Source: Palsa-147 sp036513895
GTDB lineage: Bacteria > Acidobacteriota > Terriglobia > Acidiferrales > UBA7541
NCBI GenBank assembly: GCA_036513895.1
Contig: DATBYF010000072.1
Coordinates: 18,075 to 82,074 of the forward strand
Reading direction: 5' to 3'
Length of the DNA: 64,000 nt
The position numbers and the translations under genes were made by a program. Numbering within the stretch: position 1 is the first letter of the stretch; each line of letters begins with the position of its first letter. Of the stretch, positions 1-7,651 are shown in pieces. The notes beneath the pieces are model-generated. The model did not search any database. It had not been told where the DNA came from and saw nothing but the letters and a program-made list of their open reading frames with translations.

Positions 1-500
1 AAGCGTTTTCCGGTCCGACATTTCGGCTGTATACGAATTCGGATATCACGGGTGTTGAGCTGGGCGGCGCGATCAAGAATGTCATTGCCATCGCCGCGGG
101 CGTTACCGAAGGCCTCGGCTTCGGCCACAATACGCTCGCCGCGCTCATCACTCGTGGGCTCGCGGAGATGAGCCGCCTGGGCATCGCGCTCGGCGGCAAA
201 CAGGAGACGATGGCGGGACTCGCGGGGATGGGCGACCTCGTTCTTACCTGCACCGGAGCGCTTAGCCGCAACCGCAGCGTCGGAGTCGAACTTGGCAGAG
301 GCCGCAAACTCGACGAAATCATCGGCTCCATGCGCATGGTCGCCGAAGGCGTGCCAACCACCGCTGCCGCCCAAATGCTTGCTCGCCGCATGGGCATCGA
401 AATGCCGATCACTCAACAGATGCACGCGGTGCTCTACGAGGGTCGTTCCCCGCGCGAGGCCATCCGCGAGCTCATGGAGCGCCGGCTGAAAGGCGAGTAA
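1..500 (+). CDS. gpsA: Glycerol-3-phosphate dehydrogenase [NAD(P)+], C-terminal part (5' end outside window)
   Basis: Makes sn-glycerol 3-phosphate from dihydroxyacetone phosphate for phospholipid synthesis in the cytoplasm. Only about 165 C-terminal residues are present; the reading frame is open from base 3 and the Rossmann domain lies off the left edge. The visible part has the C-terminal-domain signature GGAIKNVIAIAAG, whose Lys is the conserved catalytic lysine of the family, followed by GMGDLVLTCTG and the typical ending with MPI-type and LMERRLKGE segments. The stop is TAA at 498-500. The gene stands alone on the plus strand here, and its upstream partner cannot be seen. The family assignment is secure. 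Confidence 0.95.
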   Translation, partial: AFSGPTFRLYTNSDITGVELGGAIKNVIAIAAGVTEGLGFGHNTLAALITRGLAEMSRLGIALGGKQETMAGLAGMGDLVLTCTGALSRNRSVGVELGRGRKLDEIIGSMRMVAEGVPTTAAAQMLARRMGIEMPITQQMHAVLYEGRSPREAIRELMERRLKGE

Positions 501-700
501 TTCAAGCTCGAGGGGCGGCTCGCTGGTCAATTCCATTTCGGGACGTACGCCGTTCCAATTCGGAATTTTGCGAACAAACTTCGCCAACAATGTCATTGAT
601 CGCAAAGCCTTTGCTTAACGTTCCTCTTTTGGAAAAGAAACTGCTCCACCCTCGCCCGTTCGTGCAAATGAGTTTGTCCTCGGGCCGAAAGGAACGGTAT

Positions 701-1297
701 ATGGGTCGCCGCCAACCGTCTTTGTGGAATTTTCTCGAACTGCATAAAGCTCCAATCGATGACGGTGCGCGGCAGGCTTGGAGTCGCGAACAATTGGTCA
801 ATTCTGAATTGTTGGTAATGATGGAGCGTATCGCCGACGAGGTGAATACAAGAGCCCGAGGCCTGGTGATCGACGTTCAGACTTACCTTGCGCCCGAACC
901 GCTTGTACGAAGCTTCAGTTTTAAGAAGGGCGACAAGGACTTCGCTTTGCAGTTGGAGAGCTGGGGGCCGAGTCCCGCCGTGGCTTTCATCATGCGGCAG
1001 TGGAGAGGCCCGTTACTGTTGGGTCCCTTCGGTTGGATCTTGCGTCTGCTTGGGGTTCAGGAATACGTGATGAACATTAAGTATAGGTCGCCGGTTGCAG
1101 TGCAGCACGTGACCGAGGCCGAAGTGGAAAAATGGTTTACCTATTTGATTTCTGGATTTGATCGCGCGTTTGCGCCCTTCGGCTTCCGGCAACGACATTT
1201 CCTCGCTTTGACGCACGGAAGTTCAGCCGAAATGGACTGGCGAAGCTCGATTCCATCGGTTCAGGGAGGCCGCAAGAGCAGTCAACAGCGATCGTAG
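701..1297 (+). CDS. Hypothetical protein, about 198 residues, family not recognised
   Basis: I do not recognise this protein. The frame is open from an ATG at 590, but the ATG at 701 is the better start because AAAGGA (688-693) lies seven bases before it, while the earlier ATGs at 590 and 668 have no such site. The predicted product begins MGRRQPSLWNFLELHKAP, is soluble by eye (no clear membrane helix), and has a hydrophobic stretch around LLLGPFGWILRLLGVQEYV that may be a buried helix. The C-terminus is basic and Ser-rich. It follows gpsA on the same strand after about 200 bp and converges on the kinase-like gene at 1311-2054. It could be a lineage-specific protein; its reality rests only on the long frame and the ribosome binding site. 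Confidence 0.55.
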   Translation: MGRRQPSLWNFLELHKAPIDDGARQAWSREQLVNSELLVMMERIADEVNTRARGLVIDVQTYLAPEPLVRSFSFKKGDKDFALQLESWGPSPAVAFIMRQWRGPLLLGPFGWILRLLGVQEYVMNIKYRSPVAVQHVTEAEVEKWFTYLISGFDRAFAPFGFRQRHFLALTHGSSAEMDWRSSIPSVQGGRKSSQQRS

Positions 1298-1310
1298 GAC
1301 CATGATGAGC

Positions 1311-2054
1311 TCAAATCGCCTGAGGACCGAGATTGAGCCTAGCCGTGAAGTGAAACGTTGATCCAATTCCAACTTCGCTTTCGACCCAAATTCGGCCACC
1401 CATAGAGTTAACCAAGCACTTTGAAATCGGTAACCCGAGGCCCATCCGCCCAAACTTGAGAATGGAAGTCGAACTCTCGCGCAATTGAGTGTCGAAAATC
1501 AGCTGATGTAGCTCATTCGGAATTCCTATTCCCGTATCACGAACAGCAAAATGGACGATAGCGTAACCATCGGTTTCCGTCTCTTTCCACACTTCGACTA
1601 CAATTTCTCCGCGGACTGTAAACTTGAGGGCGTTTCCCAACAGGTTAACAAGAATCTGTCTTAGTCGAAAAGGGTCGCCCACCACCAAACTCGGTACGCC
1701 TGATTTGATCGTCAATCGGAGCTCGAGGCCTTTGCTTTTTCCCTTGATGGTAAACATCTTCATCATCTCTATGAGCGTCTTCCGCAAATCGTAGGCAATG
1801 ACGTTAACGGGAAGATTGCCATCCTCTATATGGACAATATCCGTAATGTCGCCAGTGATCGCAAGCAGCGCCCAGGCTGAGGCCCTTGCGTTATAAAGGT
1901 ATTGGGCTTGCTCTGACGTTAGGCCAGAATCAAGCGCGAGTTCGATCATCTCGATAATCCGATTTATGGGTCTTAGAATTTCACGGCTCATGTGTTCCAG
2001 AAGTTCGCCCTTCGTACGGTTTGCGTTCTTTGCGTCTACCCGCGCGGGATTCAT
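1311..2054 (-). CDS. Histidine-kinase-like protein without the phospho-accepting His
   Basis: About 247 residues with a dimerisation helix followed by a HATPase_c domain. The H-box region reads LEHMSREILRPINRI where hybrid-type kinases have MSHEIRTPxN, so the phosphorylated His is Arg (codon CGT, one base from CAT). The N box (LVNLLGNALKFT), G1 box (DTGIGIP) and G2 box (GRMGLGLPISK) are kept, so ATP binding looks possible. No sensor, PAS or membrane segment is visible, so it is also shorter than usual kinases. It is the last gene of a minus-strand set behind the sigma-54 activator (35 bp gap) and the Crp/Fnr gene. It may act as a phosphatase, ATP-dependent partner or non-enzymatic scaffold; that is inference. 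The fold assignment is firm, the function is not. Confidence 0.8.
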   Translation of the reverse strand: MNPARVDAKNANRTKGELLEHMSREILRPINRIIEMIELALDSGLTSEQAQYLYNARASAWALLAITGDITDIVHIEDGNLPVNVIAYDLRKTLIEMMKMFTIKGKSKGLELRLTIKSGVPSLVVGDPFRLRQILVNLLGNALKFTVRGEIVVEVWKETETDGYAIVHFAVRDTGIGIPNELHQLIFDTQLRESSTSILKFGRMGLGLPISKCLVNSMGGRIWVESEVGIGSTFHFTARLNLGPQAI

Positions 2055-2089
2055 CTCTAGAGCGCTCTCGCACTTTCGTTTGCCATTGC

Positions 2090-3157
2090 CTATACCTCCT
2101 CGACTAGTTCCAAGCTCAGAGGTGAATTCGCAAGCTTGGAATCTGCGGAGTACTCTTTGAGCTTGCGGTAGAGGGTGGTTTTACCCACGCCCAAAAGACG
2201 CGCAGCAGCTGGCTTATTTCCTCCGGTTTCACGCAAGGCGTGCAGGATGGCACGACGCTCAAGATCCGACAGACAGATGCAATCGTTGGTATTGGGGGGC
2301 GATGCGTACGCGGGAATATAGGCGAGGTCGATCGGCGTCAAAACGCACTCGGTGCTCAGAGCTACCGCGCATTCGATAACGTTTTCCAATTCGCGGACGT
2401 TGCCTGGCCAATCGTAGGCCATTAATTGCTGCAATGCGTCATCTGAGATCGCACGGGCGGGATGCAGGGCGTCGGAGAATTTCTTGAGAAAAAAGGCCAC
2501 CAGTAATGGGATATCAGCTTTTCGCTCACGCAGGCCAGGAAGTTGGATCCGTACCACGTTCAATCGAAAGTACAAATCCTGACGAAACGTTTTTTCCCGA
2601 ACTCCCGCTTCAAGATTTCGATTCGTAGCAGCGATAATCCGAACATTAATTGGTATTCGATTCGTGGACCCCACGGGCCTTATCTCATGTTCTTGCAATA
2701 CCCGTAGCAACTTGGCCTGCAAGATTGTTGGAAGCTCACCAATCTCATCAAGAAATATCGTTCCTTCGTCTGCGCTCTGGATAAGGCCCAATTGTGAGTG
2801 GTCTGCGCCCGTGAACGCGCCTTTGACGTGCCCAAATAGCTCGGACTCTATCAACGTGGGCGTCAGTGCCGAACAATCAACGGGGACGAATTCTTTCTCG
2901 CAACGCGATCCGGTAAAGTGAATTGCCCGTGCCACCAATTCCTTTCCCGTCCCAGTTTCGCCCAGGAGCATAACTGGAGAAGTGCTCTGGCTAAGCTTTC
3001 CAATTAGCGCATAGAGGAAGCGCATCGGGGCGGAATCTCCGACCAATCCAGCAAATCCCGGGTCTCCGCTCAATTCGGCCGAATGAACGCAATTCATTTT
3101 ATCCCGCTCAACAGGCCGTTCGATCCTTCCAGGCGTTTTAGTGAAGGCTTTTTGCAA
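2090..3157 (-). CDS. Sigma-54-dependent transcriptional activator (AAA+ and Fis-type HTH), no receiver domain
   Basis: Activates sigma-54 RNA polymerase by ATP-driven remodelling. The roughly 355-residue protein has only about 40 residues before the AAA+ module, so no receiver, GAF or PAS domain is present. The AAA+ part shows Walker A GETGTGKE, the sigma-54-contacting loop GAFTGA, Walker B FLDEIGEL and the arginine-finger region FRQDLYFRLNVV. A Fis-type helix-turn-helix (NKPAAARLLGVGKTTLYRKL) follows near the C-terminus. The start at 3157 overlaps the end of the Crp/Fnr gene by 20 bp; an ATG at 3097 is an alternative. Without an input domain it may be constitutively competent or controlled by a partner such as the kinase-like protein encoded just downstream. 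Confidence 0.9.
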   Translation of the reverse strand: MQKAFTKTPGRIERPVERDKMNCVHSAELSGDPGFAGLVGDSAPMRFLYALIGKLSQSTSPVMLLGETGTGKELVARAIHFTGSRCEKEFVPVDCSALTPTLIESELFGHVKGAFTGADHSQLGLIQSADEGTIFLDEIGELPTILQAKLLRVLQEHEIRPVGSTNRIPINVRIIAATNRNLEAGVREKTFRQDLYFRLNVVRIQLPGLRERKADIPLLVAFFLKKFSDALHPARAISDDALQQLMAYDWPGNVRELENVIECAVALSTECVLTPIDLAYIPAYASPPNTNDCICLSDLERRAILHALRETGGNKPAAARLLGVGKTTLYRKLKEYSADSKLANSPLSLELVEEV

Positions 3158-3806
3158 GTTCAGCTAGCATTCTGGGCTGCCGTAAAACGATTTGTTTTCG
3201 ATGTTTCGTTAACGCCCCTTGCCGCTCCCAGTCACTCAGGATCCGGCTTATGGTGTAGATCGTCGTCCCCGCTAGATCGGAAAGATCTCGTGCGCTGACG
3301 CTTTCGAGAACTACGAGTCCATTGTTCGTTCTTTGTCCAATTTTTCGTTCCAACAAAGCCAATGCCCATGCGACGCGTCTCTCGACGGGCTGCGTGGTCA
3401 GATGAACATATGTTTCTTGTAGTTCTTCCAGATGACGGACTGCGATCCACAGAACGTTTAATGAAATTTGCCGATTGGACTCGATCAGCCGGGTCATTGT
3501 GGATCTGTTCCAGACGACGGCCCGGCTTTCTTCCTGTGCTTCGGCAGACGCACTGTGATTTGAAATCGAGAGCACAGTCCGGAGCCCAAAGACACTGCCA
3601 GGGGATACAATGCGCAACAAAGCTTGACGTCCGCTGCCGGTTGATTGGTACAGCTTCACCCTTCCCGCATTGAGTAAATGCAATCCACTGGGTGACTCTC
3701 CTTCGTGGAAAAAAAAGCTCCCGGGCTGCCGCGTCAGCCAATCCCCGCAGTTTATGCAAGACTTAACTTCGACGGCCGATAATCCCTTGAATAAGTCCGG
3801 TGTCAG
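3138..3806 (-). CDS. Crp/Fnr-family transcriptional regulator, probable CTG start
   Basis: A cNMP-binding-fold sensor domain followed by a Crp-type winged helix-turn-helix. A TTG at 3683 would cut off the first part of the domain: upstream in the same frame the sequence still reads LFKGLSAVE and then FFFHEGESPSGLHLLNAGRV, which fits the family beta-roll. No ATG, GTG or TTG lies further upstream before the in-frame stop at 3819-3821. A CTG at 3806 sits seven bases after GAGAGGA, so it is the best start and gives 222 residues. No FNR-type cysteine cluster is obvious; CINC is present but does not match the FNR pattern. The DNA-binding part is SARDLSDLAGTTIYTISRIL. Two TTG-N8-CAA palindromes lie about 100 bp upstream. 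The ligand is unknown. Confidence 0.85.
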   Translation of the reverse strand: MTPDLFKGLSAVEVKSCINCGDWLTRQPGSFFFHEGESPSGLHLLNAGRVKLYQSTGSGRQALLRIVSPGSVFGLRTVLSISNHSASAEAQEESRAVVWNRSTMTRLIESNRQISLNVLWIAVRHLEELQETYVHLTTQPVERRVAWALALLERKIGQRTNNGLVVLESVSARDLSDLAGTTIYTISRILSDWERQGALTKHRKQIVLRQPRMLAELAKSLH

Positions 3807-4277
3807 CGTTGGATCCTCTCAAGCTTTCGTTTGCCGATGTTTACCAACACTTAATTTTATTTGCGCGGTTCGAAACATATGTTGTACGTAAGGGAACTGA
3901 TTGTCGTTGCGCTGGAGCAAATCGCTAGTTGCGCTGGTGCAAATTGCCAGCGAGAATGGTTCGACCCGGTCGGTCTTAACCGCGCGCGAGAAGTCGCGTG
4001 TTGTCCCGTTTTTCGCAAAGTCCTGTCGCGGGTATTGCAACGCTCCATATTCACTTGAGAAGTTATGGCGCTTCAATACCGCGAATTGCATAGAGTGGTT
4101 CACTACGAAACTATTTCAGAGGTGGGCTGTTACCGAGTCGTAGAACTGCGTACGTAGATGAGCGTATTATGTGGTTTGTCTCATATCATGATTCTGACTA
4201 ACTAGAGCAGTCGTTCCCCGAAGTACCACAGGCAACCGGTTGAGTGCGCATCTTGCACGATCTGGAGGAGGGCGCCA
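3807..4277. other. Divergent intergenic region between the Crp/Fnr gene and the MHYT kinase gene
   Basis: A 471-bp non-coding stretch. It holds the two tandem palindromes at 3907-3920 and 3929-3942 and a perfect palindrome AACATATGTT at 3874-3883. A TAAAAT hexamer on the minus strand (plus 3854-3859) could be a -10 box for the Crp/Fnr gene, but I see no good -35. Short open frames here overlap one another on both strands and look spurious. Before the kinase gene, no convincing promoter was identified beyond an isolated TATTAT at 4165-4170. Confidence 0.6.
3907..3942. promoter_or_regulatory. Tandem TTG-N8-CAA palindromes, candidate Crp/Fnr (DNR/NnrR-type) operators
   Basis: TTGCGCTGGAGCAA (3907-3920) and TTGCGCTGGTGCAA (3929-3942) are near-identical palindromes whose starts are 22 bp apart, two helical turns. 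The repeat extends to 20 bases with two mismatches (3906-3925 and 3928-3947). TTG-N8-CAA resembles the operators of DNR/NnrR-type Crp/Fnr proteins. They lie upstream of a Crp/Fnr gene and between two divergent transcription units, so autoregulation or control of the kinase gene is a reasonable inference. Confidence 0.5.
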
Positions 4278-5837
4278 TTGGGCCACATCGGGGCACCTCT
4301 TGTAGGTTCTTACGACTACGGCGAGGTCGTTCGCTCGATACTAATCGCCTTTGCCGCTTCCTATGCCGCACTTGATCTTGGCGGACGTGTGACTGCGGCG
4401 CGCGGTTGGACTCGAGCCGCCTGGCTGACTGGTGGCGCCATTGCGATGGGCATCGGCATCTGGGCGGTGCACTTCAAAGGGATGCTGGCGCTCCGCTTGC
4501 CGGTTACAGTGGACTATTACTGGCCCACAACTCTGGTGTCACTCGTTATCGCTGTCCTTGCGTCCGCGATTGCACTCTATATAGCGACTCAAAAAAAAAT
4601 GGGGCCAGTTCGGCTGTGGACTGGCGGCCTCATCATGGGCGGCGGCGTCGCAGCCATGCATTACGTTGGCATGGCCGCCATGCGATTGGCGGCGGTAACC
4701 CGCTTTGACCCTCTACTCGTGGCCCTGTCAGTTGTGCTTGCGATCTTGTTTTCGTTTCTCGCGCTGGTGTTCACTTTCGACTACCGCGAAGATTTCAGGG
4801 GAACCACTTTGGCCAAGGTCAGCAGCGCAGCCTTGATGGGTTTCGCCATTTCCCTGATGCATTACAGTGGCATGGCCGCAGTCACCTTCCTCCCCGCTGC
4901 TCTGTACCCGAACTTGTCGCACACTGTCAGCGTCTCCCGGCTCGGAAGCTATGGACTTTTTATTGCTACCTTTCTTGTCCTCGGCACAGCCATCTTGGGG
5001 TCATCGGCGGATAGGCAGGCGCGTGCGCAAGTCCTGCGACTCAACGAAAGACTCGAGCAACGTGTCGTCGAGCGCACCAGACAACTTACAGCCGCCAACG
5101 AAGAGCTTCGCAGGGAATTTGCCGAACGTGTGCAAGCCGAGGAGGAACTGCAGCGCCTTTCGGGCAAGCTCCTCCGCTTGCAGAACGAGGAGCGGCGCAA
5201 GATCGCCCGGGATTTGCACGATTCTACCGGGCAAAACCTCGTCGCCTTGGCAACAATGCTGGGGCAACTCCGTGTCTCGCTTCCTTCGGATGATCGAAAA
5301 TCACGAACCATTCTTTCTGAGTGTAAGGAGTTGGTTGAACAGTGCATTCGTGAAATCCGCACGCTTTCTTATTTGTTGCACCCGCCGGTCTTGGATCAGT
5401 CTGGACTAGCAGACGCGATTCATGACTATGTGAACGGCTTCACTCAACGAAGTGGAATTCCCGTGGATTTGGAGCTATCAGCGGATGTCGGCCGGATGGC
5501 GCGAGATGTCGAGTTGGCTTTATTTCGAGTGGTGCAAGAAGCCCTGACGAACATCCAGCGCCATTCCGGAAGCCAGCGGGCCAAGATACGCCTTGTTCGC
5601 AACTTAAATCTGACGCTGGAAATCGGCGACCTTGGTCGCGGAGTTTCCGCCAGTCTAAAGCAAGAGAAAGACGAGCCCGGGTTCAAAGTCGGCGTCGGCA
5701 TCCCCAGCATGCAGGAACGAGTGAAATTGATCGGCGGACGATTTGAAATTGTTTCCACGAGTCACGGCACAACGGTGCGCGTAATGGCACCCCTTGGTGG
5801 TGACGAACATGAAAAAACTTCGAATTCTCGTGGCTGA
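4278..5837 (+). CDS. MHYT-domain sensor histidine kinase (NarL/DesK-type HisKA_3)
   Basis: Membrane sensor kinase of about 519 residues. The N-terminal half is a seven-helix MHYT domain with three copies of the motif: AVHFKGM (a variant), AMHYVGM and LMHYSGM, at roughly residues 68, 133 and 200. MHYT domains are thought to bind a metal such as copper and to sense a gas; that role is a family proposal. A coiled coil follows (RLNERLEQRVVERTRQL), then a HisKA_3 dimerisation domain with phospho-acceptor His in RKIARDLHDSTGQNL, and a HATPase domain with GVGIPSMQERV. The start is TTG at 4278, supported by GGAGGAG (4264-4270) seven bases upstream. The next gene, a NarL-type regulator, overlaps its 3' end and is its probable partner. 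Confidence 0.93.
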   Translation: MGHIGAPLVGSYDYGEVVRSILIAFAASYAALDLGGRVTAARGWTRAAWLTGGAIAMGIGIWAVHFKGMLALRLPVTVDYYWPTTLVSLVIAVLASAIALYIATQKKMGPVRLWTGGLIMGGGVAAMHYVGMAAMRLAAVTRFDPLLVALSVVLAILFSFLALVFTFDYREDFRGTTLAKVSSAALMGFAISLMHYSGMAAVTFLPAALYPNLSHTVSVSRLGSYGLFIATFLVLGTAILGSSADRQARAQVLRLNERLEQRVVERTRQLTAANEELRREFAERVQAEEELQRLSGKLLRLQNEERRKIARDLHDSTGQNLVALATMLGQLRVSLPSDDRKSRTILSECKELVEQCIREIRTLSYLLHPPVLDQSGLADAIHDYVNGFTQRSGIPVDLELSADVGRMARDVELALFRVVQEALTNIQRHSGSQRAKIRLVRNLNLTLEIGDLGRGVSASLKQEKDEPGFKVGVGIPSMQERVKLIGGRFEIVSTSHGTTVRVMAPLGGDEHEKTSNSRG

Positions 5838-6477
5838 CGACCACGGATTGGTGCGGCGCGGCGCACGGGCGATCCTCGACTCCCAACGTGGCTGGAAAGT
5901 GGTTGCCGAGGCAACGGATGGCGCAGAGGCGGTCGAAAAGGCAAAAATGCTGAAGCCTGACGTCGCCATACTCGATATCAGCATGCCCAAACTCGATGGA
6001 ATTGAGGCAGCACGTCAAATCCGAGAGGCGGTCCCGAAAGCCAAAGTTCTTGTCCTCACGATGCACGAATCGGACCAGATGCTACGAAAGGCATTGGACG
6101 CAGGAGCCAGCGGGTACCTTTTGAAATCCGATCTCACGGACTACCTCACAAAGGCAGTGTTCGCCATCTGTGAAGGAAAGCGGTTCCTCACCCCCAAAGT
6201 ATCCGACATCGTCCTGGACGGATTTCTCAACGCGAAAACCCGGCGCCAGCGAGGGGAGCGAGCAACCACCCGAACGACTCCTCGTGAGATCGAAATCATT
6301 CGCCTCTTGGCGGAGGGTAAGTCAAACAAGGAGATCGCCGTGCTCCTGGGGATCACAATCAGGACTGTCGAGACGCATCGATCCAAGATCATGCTCAAGC
6401 TCGGCCTACATTCTCTCGCCGAGCTTATTCACTACGCGATGCGTAACGAAATAATCGCCCCAGACGCATACAGGTAA
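5809..6477 (+). CDS. NarL/FixJ-family response regulator
   Basis: A receiver domain followed by a LuxR-type helix-turn-helix, about 222 residues. The receiver shows the acidic pair in ILVADDHG, the phospho-acceptor Asp in VAILDISMP, Thr in VLTMHES and Lys in YLLKSD. The DNA-binding part is TPREIEIIRLLAEGKSNKEI with the recognition helix around RTVETHRSKIM. The ATG at 5809 begins the canonical MKKLRILVADDHG; the earlier in-frame TTG at 5794 adds only five residues. It overlaps the end of the MHYT kinase gene, so the two are translationally coupled and very probably form a two-component system. Target genes are not evident. Confidence 0.95.
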   Translation: MKKLRILVADDHGLVRRGARAILDSQRGWKVVAEATDGAEAVEKAKMLKPDVAILDISMPKLDGIEAARQIREAVPKAKVLVLTMHESDQMLRKALDAGASGYLLKSDLTDYLTKAVFAICEGKRFLTPKVSDIVLDGFLNAKTRRQRGERATTRTTPREIEIIRLLAEGKSNKEIAVLLGITIRTVETHRSKIMLKLGLHSLAELIHYAMRNEIIAPDAYR

Positions 6478-6645
6478 AAGTTTGGATGTCGCGACGTTCG
6501 CGCGCCTCTGTTAATCGCGATGCTACGTCTTTCGCCCGAAATCGAAAGCACAATTTCGTAAGATTTTCGCGCCCCAATCCCGCTGATTCCCCAGCACTTC
6601 CGCCAACCCTTACACACTGTGGATTTGCGGGCACGACCGCACACA

Positions 6646-6654
6646 TGATATAAT
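6646..6654 (+). promoter_or_regulatory. Extended -10 promoter element (TGaTATAAT)
   Basis: TG-A-TATAAT is a perfect extended -10 motif for the housekeeping sigma factor. The best -35 is only TTGCGG at 6625-6630 with an 18-bp spacer, which is acceptable for an extended -10 promoter. Transcription would start near 6661 and run into the potentially structured segment at 6690-6865. No obvious protein gene follows closely, so the product may be a non-coding RNA or a long leader. Confidence 0.5.
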
Positions 6655-6930
6655 GGGCCGTTTTAATTAACCTAACACTATGATAATTATACAGTTAACA
6701 GGGAGAAGACCGCCCGCAAACGGGCGATGGGCGCCGATTGGCTTCCAAGCCACGGAATGCTACGCAAATTTACGGAGCCCAGTACTCAACCAAAAAGCAA
6801 TTTCTAATCGAGACTGCAAATTATTAGAAACGTCCGTAACTCAAACAAAACAATCATCGGAGGTCATGTCTAATCGAGACAAAATAAGGGGGGCTTCGAG
6901 GCTCCGCAAAGTCCAAAAGGTCGAGAGAAA

Positions 6931-6957
6931 CCTCACCTCTGAAGAGGTGAGCTACAT
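6931..6957. repeat. Palindromic intergenic repeat, family A, copy 1
   Basis: The core CTCACCTCTGAAGAGGTGAG is a perfect inverted repeat with nine-base arms, followed by CTACAT. An identical 27-base copy lies at 7970-7996. Such dispersed hairpin repeats between genes are typical of REP-like families. Confidence 0.85.
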
Positions 6958-7147
6958 AGGGCGCGGGGATTGTTGCGGGAAGCAAGCCAACGGAAGCGGC
7001 GCGGACTCGAACGAAACGCTGCTTCTGGTGCTCTGTGCCTGCGCTACAATCCCACTGTTGCGGAACTTCGGATTGGTAGTTCCGCGCCCGCGGCTGGCTG
7101 GGATGTGAATTACGAACACACTCGCAATATTTGGAATTAGCACGCTG

Positions 7148-7624
7148 ATGAGCCTGGTGAGTTCTGGGGTGATCGCGCAGCGCTATGCCTGGCCGCGATT
7201 GCGAATGATGAACCGCGACCAAGCGCTCCGTGTGTTAGTGGCGCCACATATGTTTCTCCGTTTCATCGGACTCAGCTTTTTGGTTCCAGGGGTTGTCTCT
7301 CCCTCGCTGCCGGCAGCCTTCGCGGTTCCCGCGGCGTATGGAGATTTTGTCGCTGGCATCCTTGCCATCGCCGCGATGGTCGCGCTTTCACGAGGCGCAT
7401 CGTGGGCCGTGGCGCTCGTATGGCTGTTTAATATTTGGGGCGCGGCTGACTTTTTATTTGCGGTTGTTCAAGCCTTACGCGTTCACATTGACGCTGGGGC
7501 GCTGGGAGCCGCGTTTTTCATTCCGACGGCGATTGTGCCTCCCCTGCTGGTGACCCATGCCCTCATTTTTAGAGTACTCGTCGGGCGAGTTGCCGTCGGG
7601 CGAGTTCTCGTCCGGCCGAAATGA
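7148..7624 (+). CDS. Small integral membrane protein, function unknown
   Basis: About 158 residues with four likely membrane helices: around HMFLRFIGLSFLVPGVV, AAYGDFVAGILAIAAMVAL, WAVALVWLFNIWGAADFLF and GAAFFIPTAIVPPLLVTHAL. I do not recognise a function. The frame is open upstream of the ATG back to a stop at 7106-7108 and reads NTLAIFGISTLMSLV, a hydrophobic stretch that would complete a fifth helix. The true start may therefore be a rare codon (ATT at 7109) or lost. The C-terminus carries a short repeat (VLVGRVAVGRVLVRPK) encoded by near-identical 15-base units around 7577-7620. The gene stands alone between repeat-containing spacers. Confidence 0.65.
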   Translation: MSLVSSGVIAQRYAWPRLRMMNRDQALRVLVAPHMFLRFIGLSFLVPGVVSPSLPAAFAVPAAYGDFVAGILAIAAMVALSRGASWAVALVWLFNIWGAADFLFAVVQALRVHIDAGALGAAFFIPTAIVPPLLVTHALIFRVLVGRVAVGRVLVRPK

Positions 7625-7651
7625 ACTTGTCGGGGCCCGTTAGCTTAATCA

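Larger units (their letters stand above)
6478..7108. other. Gene-poor stretch with a promoter-like element, a potentially structured leader and a palindromic repeat
   Basis: After the response regulator there is no convincing gene until about 7109-7148. The stretch holds an extended -10 element at 6646-6654, then several short self-complementary segments: CGCCCG/CGGGCG around 6711-6726 and GGCTTCCAAGCC around 6740-6751. TCTAATCGAGAC occurs twice, near 6805 and 6869. A palindromic repeat lies at 6931-6957. A 142-codon frame (6680-7108) runs through the repeat and resembles no protein I know. Confidence 0.5.

Noticed and set aside
3684..3759. Frameshift at the T8 run joining the frame from ATG 3759 to the Crp/Fnr gene
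   Set aside because: The continuous in-frame sequence upstream of the TTG already gives family-like residues and a CTG with a good ribosome binding site, so no frameshift is needed.
6690..6800. c-di-GMP (GEMM) or fluoride riboswitch
   Set aside because: Fragments such as ACGCAAA and GGCGATGGGCGCC occur, but the order and pairing of the conserved blocks do not match either consensus.
6680..7108. 142-codon plus-strand frame as a protein gene
   Set aside because: It reads straight through a palindromic repeat, has no family-like features, and has no good ribosome binding site at its first ATG; it is better seen as leader or spacer.
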